Notes: generated by a model not told the origin, from the letters alone. A stretch of DNA of 64,000 nt from Eurosta solidaginis (GCF_040869045.1 NC_090319.1:233361832-233425831); one strand, 5' to 3'; shown: positions 1 through 12,297, numbered from the stretch's first letter. Program-made: numbers and translations.

Positions 1-180
1 ATTGTAAATTATAAAACTACTACTGATACAGTTCTCAAATCAAGTGAAGTCTGCCAAGTATGCTACATGTACCCATATGTATTTTGTAATGCATTACAAA
101 GTAAAGTATTTATATGTGTTGAGTAATCAATCACATACAAAAATCATTAAACGGAGCTTATGTGACATTTGTCAAATCAA

Positions 181-414
181 CTTAAGCCGGAGTCATTGGT
201 GCCGTATGTCGTATCGCTGTATCCGTATCCCTAACGTAATCAGCTGTTTATCGTTACGACGGTAAACCAAAACCCAATTGGTTGGCTACGATACGGTTAC
301 GACCTTAGCGGCACCAATAATCGATTGCATTGATTCTCATAAGGTTGGTCGAATCAGCTGTTATAAGGTTACCGATACGGTTACCGATAAAGCACCAATG
401 TCTCCAGCTTTAAG
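181..414. repeat. MITE with ~22-bp terminal inverted repeats
   Basis: The left end reads cttaagccggagtcattggt and the right end is its imperfect reverse complement (gcaccaatgtctccagcttt, then aag). The 234-bp interior is A/T-rich with repeated 'cggtta/accg' motifs and no coding capacity. This is a non-autonomous DNA transposon by structure; the superfamily is not determined because no clear target-site duplication is visible. Confidence 0.6.
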
Positions 415-1284
415 TTTGCCAAGCATCATTGCGGATTAGACAAGTGTGATAACTTCTGCGTAGACGTTAAAATTACAAATAGAACCGATCACCTGATTTT
501 AAATTTACTATCATGGTCTCATTCTGCATCTCTTTCTATCATCCGCTGAAGGTATGCGGCCCTGTGCGCCGCCATATTGAACTTGCTGTCAAAACGCTAA
601 AAAGTAGCCATCTTGATCACCTTGCAGGCAGTTGACGGATAAGATATCACACTTGTTTTATCCACAATTCCAAGCATGACAGTTCTCAAATCAAGTAACC
701 TCGTGTTCCAATGGTACATGAACCAGATACGGATAGAGATTTAACATGCGAATGCAACAACAATGTGATCCATTTGGATAAATATAGAAAAATATTGAAC
801 ATAAACGATAACAGTCGCAATCCCTGCTTAAAAGAGTAAGAATATAGATTGTAGTAGTGTAGTTGAACATGAATGTACCCACTCAGCATTCAGGTGATTC
901 AATTTTGAATTTCCCTACATATCAATACAATTTGATTACTCTTTCTGACTAAGTAATGAGATATCATACAATTGAACAAAAGAAATAATCAAATATGAAC
1001 ACTTTTGATGATCAAAACCTAAAAAGCATTTCTCAATCACTTTTTGGAATCATTTTTGAAGTCCTTTAATGACTAAATTTTAATATTTCATAAAAACCAA
1101 CAAAAAGAATAATCCAATACACTTACCCTTGATGATCAAAAACTGAATATTTTCAATCACATTTTGGAATCATATTTGAATCAAATGTGTTTACTTTAGG
1201 TGATCAAAAATTTATAACCATAATTATAATGTGTGTTAATTTGTTACGTCTCTCCAACAAAATGTCATCCTCCCAGCAGATCCT
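415..1284. other. AT-rich intergenic stretch, no gene seen
   Basis: No coding region or RNA gene is recognisable. The only structure is an 18-bp direct repeat, acagttctcaaatcaagt, at 28-45 and again at 679-696. It brackets about 630 bp that includes the MITE at 181-414. Short ORFs here are typical random ORFs. Confidence 0.5.
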
Positions 1285-1293
1285 TGCAGCGGG

Positions 1294-1811
1294 GTAAAAG
1301 TCTAGTTGAGGGGTCGACTGCTAATACGCTACCAAAAATATCGAGAGAGATATCAAAAGACGGGTAGTGATCTCAAAAATAATAATCCGAAGGCGGAAAA
1401 TAGAAATTCTGTCTCAGTTCTGAGATATTTGCAGTTGAAGTTGGCGATTTTCATGTGATTGTTGTAATGTTGGTGTACCCACAAAAAAAATTGTGAACAT
1501 AGGTGTTTTGCGCGGATATAGTTTTGGTCTCCAAACCGATGTTGGACCCACACCCAGGGTAATTTTTTATAAGCGCGGCCGAAGGCCGCCAATGCAGGGA
1601 GGTGTTCTGCGCAATACTATGGATCGCACCCCCGGTTTCGGAGGGAGCCGCGGGTAATTTTTCGGTTTTTCGTTAATATCTTTTGAACGAGTTAAAATTT
1701 TTATTTTCTGCCTTCGGATTATTAATACTGATGTCAAGACGCGTTGTCTGGCTCGTCTTTCGATATTTTTGGACGCGTATTCGCAATCGACCCCTCAGCG
1801 ACACTATTACA
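1294..1811. repeat. ~520-bp MITE with ~100-bp inverted ends and 9-bp flanking repeat
   Basis: The left end starts gtaaaagtctagttgagggg and the right end is an imperfect reverse complement ending cccctcagcgacactatta. The inverted similarity runs inward past 'aataatccgaaggc' / 'gccttcggattatt', so each arm is about 100 bp. The sequence tgcagcggg flanks both ends (1285-1293 and 1812-1820), which is compatible with a 9-bp target-site duplication as made by MULE-type transposases. The interior holds only short random ORFs. Confidence 0.6.
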
Positions 1812-1989
1812 TGCAGCGGGAAGGTATCGAAACCTAAGGGCGCCCCTTAGTCTACGCCTCAGTGCCCCTCACTACCTTCCAGCAGCTCTGCTGCTCAACA
1901 AGCCACGCCCTACGGAGCCACCAGCTCATACGGCCGCTTCCACTGACTACAATCTCCGTAGTTGAGTTGGTAGCAATGCCGATCATCAG

Positions 1990-2104
1990 AACCCGCCCAC
2001 GTCTTCTTCTCCCCTCTTGAAACCAACGCCTTTAACAACCCTCTCATTATGGTCTACCCCTGTTGAAACAGCAAGGGCGAAGCACTGCTATAACAACAAT
2101 AACA
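1990..2104 (+). mobile_element. Jockey-type non-LTR retrotransposon, 3' end fragment
   Basis: The translation contains the C-terminal motif EPTPLT.LSLWSTPVETA, followed by gcgaagcactgct and a CAA-rich tail (ataacaacaataac). The same end occurs more completely at 63.8-63.95 kb. Compared with that copy about 64 bp are missing between the 'gaaacagcaag' and 'gcgaagcac' motifs, removing the last codons. Only the very 3' end of ORF2 is present. Confidence 0.7.
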
Positions 2105-2117
2105 TTAATTTATATAA

Positions 2118-2691
2118 AGGTGGTGATAATGGTGAAGTCTTTCGAAATAGAAAAGGGTTTTTTCAATGTGCAGACCATATGCGACAGCAAAATTAATATA
2201 TTGTAGTTCGATGGCCAGGATCTGTGTATGATTCAAGAATTTTCCGGAATTCGCCCATTTCCTATCGGCTTGAAAATATGGAGTTCCAGAGTGGCCTAAT
2301 TGTTGCTGATAGTGGCTATGAGAACTCGAGCATCGTGTTGACACCTATTTCAAATTGTACAAATAGAGCAGAAAATGTGTATAATGAGTCGCATATCAGA
2401 ACACGTAGTTGCATCGGGCGCTCATACGGTGTTTGGAAACGTAGATTTCCTGTGCTATCAATGGGCATTCGAATGAAAGTCACTAGAGTTCCTTACATTA
2501 TTGTAGGAACAGCAGTATTGCATAATGTTTGCATTCTCTTTAATGATAAATCCACACCACAACTTTCACCTGAAGTTAACGATGCTGTAATTAATGTTTT
2601 AATAGTCCCGCCAAATCGCTCAAATGAAGGACGATCTCGAAATGACCACACCAGAAGAACAATAATTGATACATATTTTGCTCGACTATAA
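2118..2691 (+). pseudogene. Harbinger (HARBI1-like) transposase fragment
   Basis: The 155-aa open frame from 2224 and weaker upstream frames (GEVFRNRKGFF..) match the DDE nuclease of PIF/Harbinger elements. Visible motifs are DSRIFRNS, DSGYENSS..LTP, NESHIRTR..IGRSYGVWKRRFPVLSMG and VGTAVLHNVCI. HARBI1 proteins are usually about 350 aa; only the C-terminal half to two-thirds is here. A frameshift near 2215 separates the upstream part, so this is a relic. The N-terminal helix-turn-helix region and terminal repeats were not found; the Jockey tail abuts the 5' side. Confidence 0.75.
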
Positions 2692-2811
2692 CTTCATAAT
2701 AATTTGCAATAATAAGGCAATATTAAAGTATATTTTGCTTTCACAGCATATTCATATATCCTTTAATGCGAAACAAAATTTTTAATACATATTTTCAATC
2801 GTTGTCACCCA

Positions 2812-3410
2812 TGGCCATGAGCGAACATATTTAGTGGAAGAGAAAATTCTGCATCCAAATGTAACCCGTCAGGGTGGTATCGATATTTTCCAGCATAATG
2901 GTTACCGAACCAAATTTAGTACAACGCGCCAACATTCCAAAAACTTCCAGCAACCGATTGATAACAACACTATATTCGATGGCATTGCGGCCAATTACAA
3001 ACAGCAGCAGCTCTATAATGAAAATACTGTAAAGTCAACAAAAGCCTTTGATATTCCTAAAGAAGAACGTAAGTAGAAATGCCTTCCTTTATTTTCTTTT
3101 TAAAATAAATTTTATTATATCTTCACAGATCCATTCTATTAAAGCTAACTGGAAAACACAAACGCTACTACGTGAACTTAATTCTTTCATGGCAGATACG
3201 TCGCTGAAGTCAGAAGTCGGAGAAACGCTTATAGGTGATGTCACATCAGTATTCAAAGAATCACATGAGCTTATAGTTACAGAACTTGGAAATTTAATCA
3301 ACGATAAAATACGTATGTTGGGCAAGTAAATAAATCGCCGTGGTTCAAAGATGGAGCTGAATGCTACTGCTACGCGCCATATTCGTGTTCTTTTTCGCTG
3401 TGCAAATCAA
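2812..3410 (+). pseudogene. Fragment of an unrecognised conserved host gene, two exons
   Basis: Exon-like frame 2834-3066 reads ..HPNVTRQGG.DIFQHNGYR.. to ..[16 protein letters not shown] intron follows at about 3068-3128 (gtaagtag ... cttcacag). A second frame at 3140-3329 reads ..[36 protein letters not shown].. and ends before the RpII215 similarity. The phases of the two exons do not match, so a 1-nt indel near 3145 breaks the frame. The composition looks like a real conserved protein, but I cannot name it. It does not resemble RpII215, so two unrelated genes seem to be joined here. Confidence 0.45.
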
Positions 3411-3416
3411 GTTAAG

Positions 3417-3710
3417 AGATAAAAATTGCATGTAGCAACTTTGGTTGACAACGATATGCCTGGTATGCCACGTACTGTGCAAAAATCTGGAAAACTTCTA
3501 AAAGCGATTAAAGCACGTTTGAAGAGTAAAGAGGGGCGTATACGTGGTAATTGGATGGGTAAACGTGTTGATTTCTCAGCACGTACTGTCATAACACCAG
3601 ATCTAAATTTGCGTATCGATCAAGTCGGTGTGCCACGTTCAATTGCACAAAATTTAACATTTTCAGAATTGGTTACATCATTCAATATCGATCGCATGCA
3701 AGAGTTAGTA
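3417..3710 (+). pseudogene. RpII215: RpII215 (RNA polymerase II largest subunit) pseudogene, 5' segment
   Basis: The translation contains [15 protein letters not shown], then [47 protein letters not shown] and [10 protein letters not shown]. These are hallmark segments of the largest subunit of RNA polymerase II in the clamp/active-site N-terminal half. Substitutions such as N-W-M for N-L-M and P-to-S show relaxed constraint. The frame is cut after ..MQELV by a retrotransposon, and the gene resumes at 9638 in the same frame after the duplicated target site. No N-terminal third of the gene is present. Confidence 0.9.
3699..3710. repeat. Target-site duplication, left copy (LOA insertion)
   Basis: The 12-bp sequence caagagttagta occurs here and at 9638-9649, exactly flanking the LOA element. 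It encodes the end of the RpII215 stretch MQELV, so the reading frame before and after the insertion can be joined unambiguously. Confidence 0.85.
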
Positions 3711-3731
3711 GGTTAGGTTAGGTTAGGTTAG
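3711..3731 (-). repeat. (TTAGG)4-like tail of the LOA element
   Basis: Four tandem copies of ggtta (plus strand) sit exactly at the junction between the target-site duplication and the element 3' UTR. On the element's sense strand this is a taacc-repeat tail. A similar tail ends the copy at 26283-27033. The pentamer equals the ancestral arthropod telomere repeat TTAGG, which Diptera no longer use. Confidence 0.8.
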
Positions 3732-3844
3732 AGTGGCTGCCTCCGCTGTCCGAGCGGAGACTCACGTAGGCCGTTGTGGTCCGTTGTGCTACCACGCAGG
3801 GGGCCCCTATTTCCTATTACCCTACTTTCGAAGAAGAGGAGAGT

Positions 3845-6800
3845 TTAGACCCCAGTGAGGCCAAACCAGCGCGTTTGCCTAATGAAACGCAAGATATCGT
3901 TTGGGTTTATAGATTCAAGCTCCGCAAGGCACCCAAAAGAGTGTCTGTGGAGGCATTGGTACCTGGTTTTTGACAGTGCGGGACAGTGGCACAGATAGTG
4001 CTCAACGCTTTCTATCTCCTCCTCGTCCCTGCAGCTGCGGCAGAAGTCATTTGTCTGCAGGCCCATATAGGCACCGTGAGTGCCCATGAGACAGTGACCT
4101 GTAAGAAGGCCCACTAGTGGACTTATAGAGATACGGTTTAATAATATCACCGATCGCGATCTCTTTTCATCCAGCTTAGGCCAGATTTGCTTGGATATAC
4201 TACATGTAGGTTCCCTCGCCCATCTGGCGTTTGTCTGATCCGTGAAAAGAGATCGCAGGTGGTATTTGCAAGTGTTTAGAGGAGGGCTGGCCCAATCAGC
4301 GGAGGTTGTTGTTTGCAAGTTGGTGCCTTCCCTAGCTAGCTCATCCGCAGCGCAGTTTCCTGAGATGTCACAGTGGCCAGGAACCCATATTATGCTTAGG
4401 TTGCAATTTTCAGCTAGTTTGTTGAGGGTTTCTCTGCACTTCAATGCCACTAGTGACGAGGTGTTACTGCATTGCAGGGATTTTATGGCAGCTTGGCTGT
4501 CAGAGAAAATTGAAATAGAATTGGTTACCTGTAGGTTAGCCAGATAGCGGGCTGCTTCCCAGATAGCTATGAGTTCAGCCTGAAGAACACTGCAGTGATC
4601 AGGTAGGCGAAAGCTCTCGCTTAGATTGAGCTTCTCCGAGAATATCCCGCTCCCGACTCTGTTGTTTAGTTTAGAGCCATCTGTAAAAACGGAGATTTCG
4701 TGTGATCCCGGCTCTACGCCGTTTGCCCACTCGTTCCTCTCTGGGATTCTTGTGGAAAATTTGTTGTCCCAGCAAGGGGGCGATGTTGTATGGTCCAATT
4801 TCAAGAAGGTTTCAGGGACTTGCTTCAGGATCCGGGTGTGACCAAACCTGCAATCCATCCATGGTTCGATAGCGTTGAGCCTCGCCGCGTTGCAGGAGGC
4901 ACAGTATCTGCCATATAGATCAGTTGGGAGAAGGAATAATATGGTTTCAAGAGCTTTGGTGGGAGTGGAGGGAAGGGCACCGCTGGTGAGCATTGCCGCC
5001 ATCCTCTGCACTCTCGTTACTTTACTCCTGTTAGATTCGATATCGAGTGCCGTCCACCATACGGTGACGGCGTAGAAGAGTATGTGTCTCACCACTGCCG
5101 TATAGATCCAATGGACTATGCGTGGCTGGAGACCCCACCTTTTTCCGATTGCCGACTTACAAGCGTAGAGAGCCATTGTGGCTTTCCTGGATCGTTCCTC
5201 CACATTTCGCTTCCAGTCAAGCTTCCTGTCTAGAATAACTCCGAGATATTTAACCTCGGTAGAGAGTTTGATTTCCTTCCCGTTTAAGGATGGGAGGGTA
5301 AATTCCGGTATACTGCGTTTGCGGGTAAAAAGCACCATCTCAGTTTTTTCACTGCTGATGCTGAGTCCGCATTCCATAGACCATGTGTTTGTTAGATTAA
5401 GAGCATTTTGCAGGAGTTCGCCAAGCACCGGAAGGTGTTTGCCGGTAACTGTCAAGGCTATGTCGTCGGCATATGCAATGACTTGGCATCCGGTGGGCCG
5501 TAGTATAGATAACAGAGCGTTCACCGTCAGGTTCCATAGTAGAGGAGAAAGAACGCCCCCCTGGGGAGTTCCTCTGTTGGTATACCTTATTTAACGATGA
5601 GCTGCCCAGCTCAGAGATAATGATTCTCTTGTTTAGAAGGAGCTCGACGAACTTCACAAGAGGCTCTTCCACCCCTAAAGAACGTAGAGATTTTGTGACC
5701 GCTGCTGGGAGAACGTTGTTGAAGGCTCCTTCTATGTCGAGAAAGATACCCAGCGTAAATTCTTTAAAGGCAAGACCCTTCTCTATCTTAGTAGTGATAG
5801 CATGTAGAGCTGTCTCTACGGATTTGCCCTTAGAGTAGGCGTGTTGGTTGTTGGAGATGAGTGCCTTATTTGCCGATCGTCTAATGTAGGCGTCCAGCAA
5901 TCGTTCTAGAACTTTTAGGATGAAGGAGGTCAGACTTATTGGTCTGAAATCCTTTGGACTGTTGCCCGATATCCTGCCTCCTTTGGGTATGAAGACTACC
6001 TTTGCCTTGGTCCATTCCGTGGGGATATAGACCAGGTTGAGGCAAGCCTTGTAGATTTTAGCTAGCAGCGGGCTTATAACATCGCTTACAGCTTGCAATT
6101 CAGCGGGAAATATTCCATCCGTTCCCGGAGATTTGAAGGGTTTAAAGGACTTGATTGCCCAGATAACTCCTTTTTCACTTACAATGTGGTCCAGGGGTTG
6201 AAATGGCCCTGGGTTAGATTGCGTGTTTAAGATGTATGGTTGACATCTGCAGCCCGGAAAGTGAGTGCTGATCAGGGTTTCGAGAATTTCCGTACTAGAA
6301 GTGGCCCATTCTCCGCTCGTTGTGCGAATGCAGCTTGGAGGTATGGGGTTTTTGGAGAGGACCTTTCGTAGGCGATTGGCCTCTGAGACTTCTTCGATGT
6401 CATTAGTGAAGTTCTTCCAGGAGTCCCTTTTGGCCTTCTGGATTAACTTCTTAAAAGATTTTAAGGCGTCCCTATAATGGGACCAGATTCCCGTGCGCTT
6501 AGCCTCGTTAAAGAGTTTTCTGCTGTTTTTCCTCTGCTCGGAGATTTCTTGGTTCCACCAATAGGGTTTCTTCTTTCCCCTCACCTTAATCTCCGGGCAG
6601 GCTACTGTGAAGGCAGCGTTACAAGATTTGGTGATAAGATCTACTGCTTCTTCTATTTTTGACGATGAGTCTAGCTCACCGAGAGAAGCAAATGTTGTGT
6701 CTAAAGGAGGCGCTTCATCAGTTGTTAGCGGTAGGCTCGGCCTACCGTGAGAAGCGTTCTTTAGGAGAGTAGAGGATAGGACTTTTTTATAAAGGTTCCA

Positions 6801-7498
6801 GTCCGTACGTCTCCTATTCCTGTAAGCCACCCTAGGCGGTGTACGCAAGAGCAGAGTGAAAATGATATACATATGATCAGATAGGAGTTTTCGTTGGAAA
6901 CTCTCCAATTTTTGACAAGGTCAGAGAATGCCCCAGAAACTAGAGTAACATCTAGAACCTCCTTCCTATTTGAGGTGATGAAAGTTGGTTTGTCCGCAGA
7001 GTTGCATATACTTAGATTGTTACTTATAATAGAATCAAAAAGAGACTCACTCCTACTGTTAATGTCGGTAGAGCCCCAAGCAGTGTGATGTGCATTGGCA
7101 TCGGCCCCAATTATTATCGGGAACCCTTTATTGTGGGCCTCCCGTACGCTTTGCAGAGCCGGTCCTGCACAGAAGTTGGGCGATCATGCGATAGATATGC
7201 GGACATCAGCCAGATTGTTTGCCCCTGTAGCTCGAGGCTAATACAGGTAAAGTCCTCGTCGCTAAAAAGAGATAGTAAAATAAATACTAGATTTTTCTTT
7301 ACTAGAATACAAGATCTGATTCTACCTGTCACGGGCGGTGTCACCAGCTGGTAGTCCTTAGAAAAGAGTCCACAGACCTTGCTGCCAACGACCCAAGGCT
7401 CCTGGACTAGAACGACGTCCTCATACGTAGTGCTGAGGCGTAATATTAGGGCAGCCGAGGCTGCCTTAGAATGGTGCAGGTTTATCTGTAGTACCTGC
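3845..7498 (-). pseudogene. LOA ORF2: endonuclease - reverse transcriptase - RNase H (frameshifted)
   Basis: Domains in order: an APE-type endonuclease starts near 7498 (VLQINLHHSKA, VQEPWV, IIIGADANAHH..WGS, SDH motif near 6880). Reverse transcriptase occupies about 6600-5000 (DFRPISLTSFILKVLERL, QHAYSKGKSVETAL, FLDIEGAFNNV, YADDIA). RNase H occupies about 4750-4230 (VFTDGSKL, QAELIAIWEA, FSDSQAAIKSL, WVPGHCDISGN.AADELA, which include the acidic catalytic residues). A Cys/His motif, CRSCRDEEE..EHYLCHC, lies at the C-terminus. Frame breaks occur near 7115, 6885 and 5590, the last between the RT palm subregions, so no full protein can be made. The longest pieces are 503 and 559 aa. Confidence 0.85.
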
Positions 7499-7505
7499 GC
7501 GCCCG

Positions 7506-9050
7506 TTACGTTTCGTTTGTGGCATCGACGTCCATCCTCTGCTGATCCGCATCGTCGGATGCCCCCTCTACGATAGTATCGTCGAATTCGGCATCCGACG
7601 GGTCGGATTCCAGCAAAAGCTGCTCGTCCATGCCCGTAAAGAACTGGCCCGCAAACTCAGATACCGATAGTGTATCGCTCTCGGCATCCGGAGTGCTACG
7701 TGCCAGTTCGATATCGGCCCCATGTCCACTCAAGGTGTTGCATGGGACCGTGAGATTCAATGTGGCGATTGCGGGTTCGCTCGAGGCGGTATCCCCGATC
7801 ACCAGATCCTCCGGAGCGGTGGCGGTCCCTTCCGCAGTGCCATGGGCAGCAGATCCACTCAGGGTGTTTCTGTCTGACCCCTCGCCCTGCGGTACAGGCT
7901 CACCCTCGTCCGGTGTTTCCTCCTTCGCACCATCCCGTCGAATTTTCAACGTGATGGAGTAGAAGCCGTAGCTTAATACTCCACCACATTCGTCAAGCCA
8001 AGGGAGAGAAGCCTCGTTTATGATGAAACCAACATAACGCTGCTTCGCCTTTGTCTCGCCGACCCGGACTATCCTCCAATCGCTCGAAGGCAGCCCCGGA
8101 TTCGACTCCGCGATGGTATCAAGGATCTCACCAGGATCCGCTATGCCGTCTGGGACCCAGGCCCAGGCTCTCGGTCTGTTCGGAATTTCTTCCACACCGA
8201 CCGCATCCAACCTGGCCCCAGGCCACAGCTGTCCCAGCGAAGCTATGGCGAGTTTGTAGAGCTTGCACGAGCGCTCATCGGCGCAGGAAACAAGCTTGAC
8301 CCTACCCTGGTACCAGCCGGCATCACGGATAGTGGGAGCCGGCCCCGGATGCTTGGTCATGATGTCCTTAAAGATCTTGAGAAGGCCGTTAAGGACATCC
8401 TTCCAGTTATCCGGGGTCATGTTCCCATCCGGGTGACCGCGGTTCAAAACCGCCAGCGTAAAGTTGGCCTTAGCCGCCTCGCTGAAGATTTTGGTCAGGG
8501 CAGGGGGAGTAGAGGCCGAAGGCCGGTGCCTTTTGGGATCGCTCGAGGCATTTCCCATAGACCTTTGTCTCTTAAGGGCCGGCATCTTCGGGTCAGAAGT
8601 TTGTTTGGTGGCAGAAGAGGAAGGGGTGGGGTTGTTGTTGCTGCTCTTCTTGGCAGCAATAATCTTCCTAGCCCAGGCCAGAGAACTTTTTTGCTCTGCC
8701 GTCAACTTGTCGCTGGGAGAGTTGCCAAGTTTCTCAACGATTTTGACGGCATTGCGAATGTTCCGCTGGTTGCGGACTGAAGTCGGGATTCGCTTATTTG
8801 CCTTGGAACCCTCAAGGGGTTCAGCCGGCTTGCGAGGTAACTTTGCAGCGGTGGAGGCAGTACTTTTGTCCGTGGAGGATTTAGTGCTGTTACCAGCCAC
8901 CTGCTGACAAGAGGTGCCCGGTACGGGCGTGGGACGGGCCTCCTGTGTTTGCTCAGTCGGACATTGCTTTCCCTCTTTGGGGCTAGCTTTGCCGGCTGCT
9001 GCGGAATTGGACTTGCCCTCAAGGGGTTTAGTTCTTCCGCTAGCTTGCAC
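7506..9050 (-). CDS. LOA ORF1 gag-like protein (DUF4780-type)
   Basis: A 514-aa open frame. The N-terminal ~190 residues are Lys/Ser/Pro-rich and low-complexity. The middle (about 205-380) is a folded domain of the DUF4780 type found in ORF1 of LOA and related elements (DAGWYQGRVKLVSCADERS, LGQLWPGARLD, GFIINEASLPWL). The C-terminal third is acidic and Thr/Ser-rich, ending RMDVDATNET. ORF1 proteins of this kind bind the element RNA and form ribonucleoprotein particles. ORF2 begins within a few bases of the ORF1 stop, consistent with termination-reinitiation. The frame is uninterrupted, unlike ORF2. Confidence 0.8.
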   Translation of the reverse strand: MQASGRTKPLEGKSNSAAAGKASPKEGKQCPTEQTQEARPTPVPGTSCQQVAGNSTKSSTDKSTASTAAKLPRKPAEPLEGSKANKRIPTSVRNQRNIRNAVKIVEKLGNSPSDKLTAEQKSSLAWARKIIAAKKSSNNNPTPSSSATKQTSDPKMPALKRQRSMGNASSDPKRHRPSASTPPALTKIFSEAAKANFTLAVLNRGHPDGNMTPDNWKDVLNGLLKIFKDIMTKHPGPAPTIRDAGWYQGRVKLVSCADERSCKLYKLAIASLGQLWPGARLDAVGVEEIPNRPRAWAWVPDGIADPGEILDTIAESNPGLPSSDWRIVRVGETKAKQRYVGFIINEASLPWLDECGGVLSYGFYSITLKIRRDGAKEETPDEGEPVPQGEGSDRNTLSGSAAHGTAEGTATAPEDLVIGDTASSEPAIATLNLTVPCNTLSGHGADIELARSTPDAESDTLSVSEFAGQFFTGMDEQLLLESDPSDAEFDDTIVEGASDDADQQRMDVDATNET

Positions 9051-9550
9051 AGTTGGCCGAAGATTTTTTTGTTGCCGTGAAGGCCTGGTCGGAGCCGTCA
9101 GTGCGGTTCCCGACGAATTGTGGACTTTTTAATGCCTAGTCCAAGGGCGGCATCTTTACCCGTACAGGGATCCGAGGCCAGGTTTTTGTTATTCATTAAA
9201 ATATCTTGTTCTTTAGCTGCCTACTAAGGTGAGACCGTTCGGCAGCCTGAAGTTAAAGGTATAGGGGAAACAATGCGGTCGACTGCGGTAGAGCCCCATA
9301 CCGCAGCAAGTCGCCGTTACTCCCGGAGGTGGACCGGTATCCGGGAGGCTCCGTAAGAATAGAGTCGGATGCCCCTGACTGCAAACCATCCAATGGGCAC
9401 GGAATCGCATAACACCCTGGATTAGTGGTGGACCACCTTTTCAACTGGGCGCGGTCCAGTTCCCACCTTGAGGCCACGTTTAAAAACCATTTCCATATGC
9501 CTAAGCTATTAAGGAGCTGGGGCACAAATGGAGATAATTCCTAAACTTAG

Positions 9551-11067
<1,517 letters not shown>

Positions 11068-11570
11068 AAAGAAAGTTTTAGGAAGTAGCTACTCGTCCGG
11101 AAATAGTTTTATTAAAATAAAGGAAAAAAGAAAAAAAATTGCAGTCTTCTCACTAAAATCCATGTAGAATCTAGGTATGAAAATCTAGCAATAAGAGTTG
11201 TGGCCTATTTGGTTAGTTCACTGCAACAAATTTGCCACTAACTGGCCAAGACGTTTGAAACCGTTTTTGACGATAGCTAAAAATTTTCAAACTTCTCGTA
11301 TAAACAGATACAATCTGCATCTTGATCAAATATAGATACCATCTCTTCGCCTTCTTCACTGCTTTGTAAGCAAATTCGATACATTGACAGTCAATTTTAA
11401 ATTCTTAATGTGAAGTTAACTGAAGTTTCCTGCTCATATCTTGCCAAACTTATGCCGAGGAGAGATCCCGTTTAGAAAGGCTTTTCCTATGTATGTTGGT
11501 GCTTTTCCCCGTGAATATACGACCTCCATACCATGGCGACCGACGTACATTTAGGGATTCAAGGGGTTGG
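11068..11570 (+). other. No recognisable feature
   Basis: A/T-rich sequence downstream of the RpII215 remnant. I see no coding similarity, tRNA or inverted-repeat structure. Near 11535-11590 it grades into repeat sequence containing 'ttcaaggggttggttgagcgcaa', which resembles part of the SINE-like family at 41.9 kb. Confidence 0.4.
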
Positions 11571-11925
11571 TTGAGCGCAATACATAGCTCTACAGCTACT
11601 CTTACTTACTTACTTAATTGGCGCTTAACCGTCTAAACGGTTATGGCCGTCCAACAAGGCACGCCAGTCGCTCCTTCGCTCCGCCAACCGGCACCAGCTA
11701 CTCAGCTTCTCCAAATCAATTATCAACTTTATCTACCCCAGCGGGTTAACGAGCTTAGAATATATCCGCGGTATGGTATGCCTGAAGTTCTAGGGGTCTA
11801 GAACCCCTCCCCCGGGGGTTGGGTTAGTACCGGAACTTACCAGACTCATATCCGACAAAGTGCTGGCCATATCCGTAACACTCCCCCAAGGAGACAGCGA
11901 GTTTATTTGCGGTTGAAACAACAAC
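11571..11925 (+). repeat. Dispersed SINE-like repeat, degenerate copy
   Basis: It contains tacttacttacttaattggc, 'gttatggccgtccaacaaggc', then 'accccagcgggttaacgagc...atatccgcggtatggtatgcct', 'ctcatatccgacaaagtgctgg' and 'acactcccccaaggagacagcgag', followed by a CAA-containing stretch. The second half parallels the SINE-like repeat at 41886-42286 in motif order. No protein is encoded. Confidence 0.45.
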
Positions 11926-12161
11926 AGCGGTTTGTTTTTATTTCAATATCAGAACTGGTAAGTAATGATTAATTTAGGAATCAAATTACTCTCAATTCCC
12001 CAAGTAATTGGGAAAAGTATTAAATTATTTTGTCCACTTATGACGGGTCCTCTCCAATAGGCGTCCATGTCGCTAGACTTTTAATGTAAAGGTAAAAATA
12101 TTTAAACTACTTCTATCTGATTTTATGCTTTAAAGTTTCGAACTTTAACTTTTAACTGTGG

Positions 12162-12236
12162 TCTTTGGTGATATCACAACGAACCTTTCATGATGTCCAA
12201 GTGAGCTTTTCTTACATTGAGCATCTGCCACCTAAA
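12162..12236 (+). mobile_element. LOA-type element, 3' UTR fragment
   Basis: The string 'tatcacaacgaacctttcat', then 'gatgtccaagtgagcttttctta' and 'gcatctgccaccta', parallels the 3' UTR of the LOA fragment ending at 27033 (tatcacaacggactttcgtg ... gacagctaccaccta). The pentamer tail is lost. Only about 75 bp remain. Confidence 0.6.
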
Positions 12237-12297
12237 TAAACTCAATTCACCAATTTAAAATAAAAAAAACAAGTATAATTAACGTGTAAGTTCCAAT

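Noticed and set aside
3711..3731. A true telomere or interstitial telomere tract (TTAGG repeats)
   Set aside because: Only four units, placed exactly at the 3' end of a retrotransposon inside a coding-derived target-site duplication; it is an element tail.
4242..5594. Plus-strand ORFs antisense to the LOA reverse transcriptase/RNase H
   Set aside because: Same reason: the minus strand carries conserved RT and RNase H motifs.
7630..8907. Several plus-strand ORFs of 80-147 aa antisense to LOA ORF1
   Set aside because: They lie wholly within the antisense of a clear coding region with GC-rich codons, have no recognisable domains, and are best explained as shadow frames.
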